IMG/VR virus record: IMGVR_UViG_3300035070_000401
Location: 1 to 31,991 of that record
Length of the DNA stretch: 31,991 nt
Reading direction: 5' to 3' (one strand)
Origin: a virus
The position numbers and the translations under genes are program-made. Below are positions 1-3,429 of the stretch, in pieces; the first letter of the stretch is position 1, and every line of letters starts with the position of its first letter. Below the pieces are notes generated by a model. It was not told the DNA's origin and did not search any database. It saw nothing but the letters and a program-made list of their open reading frames with translations.

Positions 1-220
1 TTTGTAGCTTCGTGAAGGTACTCAGCGAATTAGCCTTGGGCAAATCCTCAAAGGTCAGGAACCACGACCGCCATGCCTGAGCCTTAGCCTTAGCGTTGAA
101 GGTAAACGTGCCGAGCTTTGCGTGGTCTGTCGTATCGTAGCAGGTGACAGCGTACAGCTTCTGGCCTTTCAGTTTAGTTGCTTGGGTAGCGTATAAGGTC
201 TTATACATAGTGTCTGACAT
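1..220 (-). CDS. Hypothetical protein, N-terminal part (cut by window edge)
   Basis: An open minus-strand frame of 73 codons starts at an ATG at 220 and runs off the left edge. The product begins MSDTMYKTLYATQATK and is a small soluble-looking protein rich in Thr, Lys and aromatic residues. I do not recognise a family. An AAGGATC ribosome-binding site lies about 8 bases before the ATG. It is the last visible gene of the leftward, GC-richer cluster and is separated from the preceding gene by a hairpin and a telomere-like repeat. The codon pattern (GCT, AAG, ACC, TGG) and the absence of stops over 220 bases support coding. The function is unknown and the full length cannot be judged. Confidence 0.75.
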   Translation of the reverse strand, partial: MSDTMYKTLYATQATKLKGQKLYAVTCYDTTDHAKLGTFTFNAKAKAQAWRSWFLTFEDLPKANSLSTFTKLQ

Positions 221-232
221 GATCTTTGATCC

Positions 233-252
233 TTAGGGTTTAGGGTTTAGGG
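233..252. repeat. Short TTTAGGG tandem repeat (about 3 units) in a gene leader
   Basis: Three consecutive TTTAGGG-type units on the plus strand read as CCCTAAA on the coding strand. They lie just upstream of the ribosome-binding site of the gene that starts at 220. A degenerate relative lies at 626-652 before the next gene. The resemblance to plant telomere repeats is probably coincidental. It could be a leader-RNA or DNA-binding element. Confidence 0.6.
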
Positions 253-261
253 TAGTCTAGA

Positions 262-293
262 CAGCGTCCAAAGGGTCTTATCTATGGACGCTG
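262..293 (-). other. Perfect 9-bp hairpin after the 101-aa gene
   Basis: CAGCGTCCA (262-270) and TGGACGCTG (285-293) are perfect inverted repeats with a 14-base loop. The hairpin starts about 15 bases after the stop codon of the leftward gene at 308-613. No T-tract follows on the minus strand, so it is not a standard intrinsic terminator. It may be a 3' stability or processing hairpin. Confidence 0.6.
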
Positions 294-307
294 CTAAGGC
301 TATCCTA

Positions 308-613
308 TCACCATACGCCGAGGGCCTCCAAGATTGTTCTATCACGGTCCAGATGTTTGACGTCATAGCCTTCAATGGCCTTGCCCACTGCATCAAAGAT
401 AGCCCGTTGCCTGTCATTAAACATAGCTATGGTGAACATGCCCACCTTGTAAGGGTTTGCCTCCAAGGTCATGGCTTGCCAAGCGGCGGCGGCATCGGTG
501 TCAGATTTAGGACACTTGGCCTTCAGCATGCCTTGGTTCTTACCACGGCTGACCTTGGCGGCGTCTATGGCTGCAATGCATACGTCGCGGAACTCTGCGC
601 TTGTCATGGTCAT
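308..613 (-). CDS. Hypothetical 101-aa protein
   Basis: The ORF starts with MTMTSAEFRDVCIAAIDAAK and ends at a TGA at 308-310. An AAAGGAAT ribosome-binding site about 8 bases upstream supports the ATG at 613 over the second Met two codons later. The product is a small soluble alpha-helical-looking protein rich in Ala, Lys and Asp, with no transmembrane segment or recognisable motif. It lies in the leftward cluster between the GP88-like gene and the edge-truncated gene. The opposite strand also has a long frame here, but that frame has a poorer start context. The function is unknown. Its position next to the control region suggests an early or accessory gene. Confidence 0.7.
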   Translation of the reverse strand: MTMTSAEFRDVCIAAIDAAKVSRGKNQGMLKAKCPKSDTDAAAAWQAMTLEANPYKVGMFTIAMFNDRQRAIFDAVGKAIEGYDVKHLDRDRTILEALGVW

Positions 614-625
614 AGTTTTAATTCC

Positions 626-652
626 TTTAGGGTTATGGGTTAGTGTTTAGGG
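626..652. repeat. Degenerate TTTAGGG repeat in a gene leader
   Basis: TTTAGGG, TTATGGG and TTTAGGG motifs are spaced across 626-652 immediately upstream of the ribosome-binding site of the gene starting at 613. It is the second CCCTAAA-type leader element after the one at 233-252. Each has three GGG runs, one short of a canonical G-quadruplex. Confidence 0.5.
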
Positions 653-685
653 TAAGAGACGTGGGCGACATCGCGAGGCCGTGGC

Positions 686-700
686 GACGCTTTACGCGTC
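686..700 (-). other. Small hairpin spanning the stop codon of the GP88-like gene
   Basis: GACGC (686-690) and GCGTC (696-700) flank a 5-base loop. The TAA stop of the leftward gene lies at 692-694, inside the loop. The stem is short at 5 bp, but the two neighbouring genes in this cluster also have hairpins at or just after their stops. Confidence 0.35.
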
Positions 701-1489
701 AACCACAAAACCGGATTTGTCACGCTTGGCCGCACCCTTCGCATATAGTGCGACAGCAACGCCTTGCGGCTCGATGAAACGGGCGTCGGTATCGTCGCCA
801 TGCACAATGGGCAGGCCCTGGAATGTGTCGCCGTTGTTAATGAGGCGTTCTACAGTCTCATAATCACGGAACACTACCGCAAGGCGCATGCCAGCGGCGA
901 CGGCCTTGGCCACGAAAGGCGCATAGCCGCGCGTCCCGCTATAGCTATAAGTGAGGTCATACCAGGACAGCGCGCGCCTGTTCGGAATTTTGGTGTAGTC
1001 GTAAACTTTTAGGCCGTATTGATCCACTAGCGCGCCAACCATTGCCACCCATTGCGGCCAGTTTTCGAAGCGTATGTCGCTAGTGCCATTAGGGCGATAG
1101 GCTGGCGTCACGCCGTCACGCTGGCAAGCTTTGCAATGGCGTACAAGGTCACGCTCTAAGCGCGCCAGAAAAACTTCCGGCATTTGCTGCAGGACTAGAG
1201 TGCGGCGCAATCGTGAAAGCATCACGCTAGACATAGCGCCACGGCCTGCGGTGAATAGGCAAGGTGCGGCGCATTTGGCGACATCGGCCATCGCGCATAC
1301 GTTTTGCCCGCTAAGTTTATGAGGCGCTAGATATGTCACGGCTGTACGAATGCCAAGCTTTTCGCCTTTGGATGTTTTAGCGTCCGCGCCGATTGTTACA
1401 ACGCTGTCGATCACGTTACGGCTCTTGGCGATATAGGCGGCCATCTGTTGGCGGGTGGCGGCGTCTAGTGCTGTTAGGTCTAAGGTCAT
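692..1489 (-). CDS. GP88/DUF7227-like cysteine-containing phage protein
   Basis: A 265-aa product starts at ATG 1489, preceded by AAAGGATAAC. The central region has the pattern I associate with the phage GP88/DUF7227 family: LSGQNVC followed by CAAPCL (C65, C73, C77), a GRG motif (82-84) and an RRT (95-97) followed by a P..F segment. A second cysteine pair, C119 and C122, lies further on, followed by GTSDIRFE (135-142). Family members are common in phages of actinobacteria and proteobacteria; I know of no proven biochemical role. The cysteines could bind metal or an iron-sulfur cluster. The family call is from pattern memory only. The gene is the largest of the leftward GC-rich cluster, and its composition differs from that of the late operon. 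Confidence 0.7.
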   Translation of the reverse strand: MTLDLTALDAATRQQMAAYIAKSRNVIDSVVTIGADAKTSKGEKLGIRTAVTYLAPHKLSGQNVCAMADVAKCAAPCLFTAGRGAMSSVMLSRLRRTLVLQQMPEVFLARLERDLVRHCKACQRDGVTPAYRPNGTSDIRFENWPQWVAMVGALVDQYGLKVYDYTKIPNRRALSWYDLTYSYSGTRGYAPFVAKAVAAGMRLAVVFRDYETVERLINNGDTFQGLPIVHGDDTDARFIEPQGVAVALYAKGAAKRDKSGFVVDA

Positions 1490-1517
1490 GGTCTGTTATC
1501 CTTTGGTTGCGTTGTTT

Positions 1518-1569
1518 GTTTAGTTCAAGCCTTGGGAAAGCCTGAGCCCTCCCAAGGTATCAACTAAAC
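1518..1569 (-). other. Long imperfect hairpin directly after the 60-aa gene
   Basis: GTTTAGTT (1518-1525) pairs with AACTAAAC (1562-1569). After a symmetric 4x4 internal loop, CCTTGGG (1530-1536) pairs with CCCAAGG (1551-1557) around a 14-base loop. The outer arm abuts the stop codon of the leftward gene at 1570-1752. No T-tract follows on the minus strand. Likely roles are an mRNA stability or processing element or an attenuator between the two leftward genes. Confidence 0.6.
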
Positions 1570-1752
1570 TTAAAGGGTTTCTTCAAGGTGGACGCGTAAT
1601 TTAGTAACGTCATCTGCGAACACTGTCAGCCGGAACATACCTTCTTCGGTTTCAAGCACCAAATTGCGATACTTTGCGCCCTTTTCGTTGACTTCGGCAA
1701 TCGCACTCAACGTGATTGACTTAACATGATGAACACTTGTGTTGATTGACAT
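1570..1752 (-). CDS. Hypothetical 60-aa protein
   Basis: The small product begins MSINTSVHHVKSITLSAIAE and ends in HLEETL. It has an alternating hydrophobic pattern (NLVLETEEGMFRLTVFADD) that suggests a small beta-rich fold. The start has a purine-rich GAAAGAGAG stretch upstream. It is the first gene leftward from the control region and lies about 120 bases downstream of a candidate leftward promoter, so it is a plausible early gene, perhaps a host-takeover or regulatory protein. No family is recognised and the function is unknown. Confidence 0.65.
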   Translation of the reverse strand: MSINTSVHHVKSITLSAIAEVNEKGAKYRNLVLETEEGMFRLTVFADDVTKLRVHLEETL

Positions 1753-1873
1753 TTTGTTTCTCTCTTTCGTTTGTTTGTTTCGATGGATATGAAGGTAGGA
1801 CGTTCCAGACAGATTAGCAACAGTAGTTTCGCATACCAGCCATGCGGTTTATGCATAGCTCACTCGCGTGTGT

Positions 1874-1902
1874 ATTATATAGCAAGGACAAAAAAAGAAC
1901 AA
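1874..1902 (-). promoter_or_regulatory. Candidate leftward sigma70-type promoter
   Basis: On the minus strand there is a perfect TATAAT (plus 1874-1879), with a TG a few bases upstream. A weak TTGTTC -35 (1897-1902) lies 17 bp away. It sits about 120 bases upstream of the first leftward gene, in the right orientation. The -35 matches consensus at only 3 of 6 positions, so an activator may be needed; the repeat arrays lie just upstream. Confidence 0.45.
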
Positions 1903-2008
1903 ACCGCAAGTCAGGGTCGCCATGGGATATGCAACGTTGGGAAAGAGAAGGCCACTCCAGGGCGCTTAAAATCGGTTTAAACGGCTAAGGTAACATAGTA
2001 CCGCTATA

Positions 2009-2060
2009 GTGTTGCAAATTTACCACAGGTGTTGCAGAAATGTCACAGGTGTTACATTGT
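2009..2060. repeat. 20-bp direct repeats with GTGTTGCA core
   Basis: Units start at 2009, 2029 and 2049, an exact 20-bp period. The first two share GTGTTGCA near the start and CACAG at the end; the third keeps GTGTTACA. Two helical turns per unit put every copy on the same face of the DNA, as in iterons or operator arrays. Confidence 0.65.
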
Positions 2061-2106
2061 ATCAATTCGTTAGATATTACATAGCAGGCTAATGGTTAAT
2101 GCCCTA

Positions 2107-2166
2107 ACAGTAAGCAAGACGACAGTAAGTTACGCAACAATAAGCTATGCAACAATTAGGGTGCTA
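2107..2166. repeat. Four degenerate 15-bp direct repeats (ACARTAAG type)
   Basis: Units start at 2107, 2122, 2137 and 2152. They read ACAGTAAGCAAGACG, ACAGTAAGTTACGCA, ACAATAAGCTATGCA and a diverged ACAATTAGGGTGCTA. The period is exactly 15 bp. This sequence differs from the arrays on either side. Confidence 0.55.
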
Positions 2167-2177
2167 ACTAATTTCCA

Positions 2178-2309
2178 TTGTGCGATGCAGCATTCTATTG
2201 TGCGGTGCAGCATTTCACCAGGTGAATTTGTGCAGTGCAGCATTCTATTGTGCGGTGCAACATAGCAGCCAGTATGTGTTGTGCGGTTGTGTTGTGCGGT
2301 GCAGCACAT
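2178..2309. repeat. TTGTGCGGTGCAGCATT repeat array (six sites)
   Basis: Copies begin at 2178, 2198, 2228, 2248, 2279 (partial) and 2292, so the spacings are 20, 30, 20, 31 and 13 bp. The first four intervals are close to whole helical turns. The last copy is a clean inverted repeat, TGTGC-GGTGCA-GCACA (2293-2308); the others have a weaker right half. A perfect 13-bp palindrome (2214-2226) sits between the two inner copies, giving the array an almost symmetric plan. It looks like a binding array for a dimeric protein. Confidence 0.75.
2214..2226. promoter_or_regulatory. 13-bp palindrome, candidate operator
   Basis: TTCACC-A-GGTGAA is a perfect inverted repeat with one central base. It is centred between the second and third TTGTGC repeat copies. 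The form is typical of a site for a helix-turn-helix dimer. Confidence 0.5.
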
Positions 2310-2313
2310 TTTT

Positions 2314-2340
2314 GGGGGTCCGGGCCGGGGGTGCGCGGGG
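2314..2340 (+). other. G-quadruplex motif on the plus strand
   Basis: Four G runs (GGGGG, GGG, GGGGG, GGGG) are joined by loops of 3, 2 and 5 bases, which satisfies the canonical G4 pattern. It is an isolated GC-rich island in AT-rich surroundings, directly after the last TTGTGC repeat. It may act at the DNA level (origin, recombination start) or in RNA. Confidence 0.6.
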
Positions 2341-2555
2341 TGCCTCTTATATGTACAATACACCAAAACATTTTCTAATAATTTTTTAGGTCATGCAAAA
2401 AGCCCTAGAAAGCTCCTGTACGTCCAAGGCTTGTTTCTAGGCTACGAACCCACCAGATAACAAGACAAGGACACCACAGGAGGCTCCTAGAGCTTTACAA
2501 GAGCTATTTGACATATGAGGCTACCCTAGAAAAGCGGAACCTTCCTAAGGATATA

Positions 2556-2640
2556 CTTAGTACTATCCTATGTACTATAATCCTTTATATATTTTCTTTA
2601 TAGATTTACCTAGTACAGTACTAAGTACTATCCTTAGTAC
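2556..2640. repeat. Pair of 20-bp GTAC-rich repeats with a TAGTAC-A-GTACTA palindrome
   Basis: CTTAGTACTATCCTATGTAC (2556-2575) and CTAAGTACTATCCTTAGTAC (2621-2640) differ at only three positions. A 13-base palindrome lies between them at 2611-2623. The set ends just before a TATAAT at 2649-2654 that lacks a -35, and about 80 bases before the strong rightward promoter. Confidence 0.55.
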
Positions 2641-2721
2641 GTCCTAAGTATAATACTAGGGTATCATACTTACCAATCTTTGTCAATAATAAAATTAAAA
2701 ATATATTTTGCACTTTCCCTA

Positions 2722-2750
2722 TTGACACCAACATAAGAATGCTATATACT
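2722..2750 (+). promoter_or_regulatory. Strong rightward sigma70 promoter for the late operon
   Basis: A perfect TTGACA -35 (2722-2727), a 17-bp spacer and TATACT -10 (2745-2750) precede the small terminase gene by about 85 bases. The flanks are AT-rich (A-tracts at 2690-2705). This is the best host-type promoter in the window and predicts that host RNA polymerase starts the structural operon, with a start site near 2757. Confidence 0.85.
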
Positions 2751-2784
2751 GTTTAACAAATCAATTATTCATTAAAATAAGTAC

Positions 2785-2829
2785 CCTTAGTTCTAGTCCT
2801 TAGGACATACTAAGGATACCTTAAGGAAC
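2785..2829 (+). promoter_or_regulatory. Structured leader around the small terminase ribosome-binding site
   Basis: CCTTAG (2785-2790) pairs with CTAAGG (2810-2815), enclosing a second small stem GTCC/GGAC. The ribosome-binding site AAGGA is part of a CCTTAAGG palindrome just after this hairpin. Such folding could limit translation of the first gene; this is inference from pairing only. Confidence 0.35.
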
Positions 2830-2834
2830 CCTAA

Positions 2835-3368
2835 ATGGCTTTGTTTGAAAGAGAAGCATTTATTAACTCAGTTGGTCATACAAGAATTAAGTCACTATTT
2901 TTTGAGTTGAGTTATGATAACAATAAGTTCCATCTATTTACTTTAAAAGATAAAGACTTTGTTACCCCCGAAGGTAAGACCCTTCTTAGTATTAAGAAAT
3001 TGTATTTAGATTATGTGTCAAATGATCCAACTGAGTATACCTTTGCTATGGCTGTCTTTGGTACTTGGGATATTTGGGATACGATAAGAACTAACCTATC
3101 TCTCCGTAAGTACTACAGTAGGTGGCGAGAAGAAGTTGATGTAAGGATTAAGTCAGAAGCAATCAGAAGCATAGCTGAGGAAATGAGAGAAGGTGGTAGG
3201 TCATCCTTTACAGCAGCCAAACTACTTCTAGAAAGAGGTTGGATTGAAAAGGTTAGTCCTAATGATCGTAAGTCCGCAAGACAAAAGCAAAAAGAAACTG
3301 CCTTAGATCGTCAAGCTATGCAAATGCTCTCCAAAGACGCAGAACGGTTAGGTCTAAAGGTTAACTAG
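2835..3368 (+). CDS. terS: Putative terminase small subunit
   Basis: A 177-aa product begins MALFEREAFINSVGHTRIKS, followed by FFELSYD, a TLKD segment and a DPTEYTFA motif. From memory this matches a conserved protein in marine podoviruses and other tailed phages that is annotated as terminase small subunit. The small subunit recognises the packaging site on DNA and loads the large subunit. Residues about 90-135 look helical and basic (RKYYSRWREEVDVRIKSEA) and the C-terminus is Lys/Arg-rich, suitable for DNA contact. It is the first gene after the strong promoter, but is separated from the large terminase (7602) by the tail spike block. The ribosome-binding site AAGGA is 7 bases before the ATG. 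Confidence 0.65.
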   Translation: MALFEREAFINSVGHTRIKSLFFELSYDNNKFHLFTLKDKDFVTPEGKTLLSIKKLYLDYVSNDPTEYTFAMAVFGTWDIWDTIRTNLSLRKYYSRWREEVDVRIKSEAIRSIAEEMREGGRSSFTAAKLLLERGWIEKVSPNDRKSARQKQKETALDRQAMQMLSKDAERLGLKVN

Positions 3369-3373
3369 AGTAG

Positions 3374-3411
3374 ACTCAGTAAGAAGTACTCAGTACTGAA
3401 AGCACTCAGTA
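3374..3411. repeat. Three ACTCAGTA direct repeats between small terminase and tail spike
   Basis: ACTCAGTA occurs at 3374-3381, 3388-3395 and 3404-3411, filling most of the 61-base gap before the tail spike gene. The middle copy also forms AGTACT-C-AGTACT. It may be a protein site or a weak RNA structure. The role is unknown. Confidence 0.45.
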
Positions 3412-3429
3412 GGAAATAGGGAATACTAA

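Larger units (their letters stand above)
1753..2834. other. Gene-free divergent control region (about 1.1 kb)
   Basis: No convincing gene lies between the leftward 60-aa gene and the rightward small terminase. The longest open frames here are made of the direct repeats or lack ribosome-binding sites. The region carries a candidate leftward promoter, 20-bp repeats (2009-2060), 15-bp repeats (2107-2166), a TTGTGCGGTGCA array (2178-2309), a palindrome (2214-2226), a G-quadruplex motif (2314-2340), GTAC-rich repeats (2556-2640) and a strong rightward promoter (2722-2750). In 2345-2555 I see nothing firm: a possible 14-codon leader frame starts at 2393, and an isolated TTGACA at 2508-2513 has no matching -10. 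The layout fits a replication origin, a transcription switch, or both; this is inference. Confidence 0.7.

Noticed and set aside
233-252. A true telomere or linear genome end.
   Set aside because: Only three units, internal to a gene cluster, with coding sequence on both sides.
284-643. A plus-strand open frame of 119 codons opposite the 101-aa leftward gene.
   Set aside because: No ribosome-binding site. The minus-strand frame has a clear AAAGGA site and fits the cluster direction. The plus frame is a shadow of GC-rich coding on the other strand.
1771-1980. A 69-codon plus-strand frame next to the leftward promoter.
   Set aside because: No ribosome-binding site, irregular amino acid composition, and it overlaps the promoter and leader of the leftward genes.
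2178-2309. The TTGTGC array as a CRISPR.
   Set aside because: Repeat cores are short (about 12-17 bp), spacers are 2-13 bp and themselves partly repeated, and no cas gene is present.
2145-2389. Open frames of about 70 codons on both strands over the repeat array.
   Set aside because: Their translation is an artefact of the repeats (runs of Cys, Ala, His), without ribosome-binding sites.
2508-2513. TTGACA as the -35 of a rightward promoter.
   Set aside because: At 17 bp spacing the sequence is AAAGCG, not a -10.
2649-2654. TATAAT as a full sigma70 promoter.
   Set aside because: No acceptable -35 hexamer at 16-18 bp; kept only as part of the GTAC-repeat observation.
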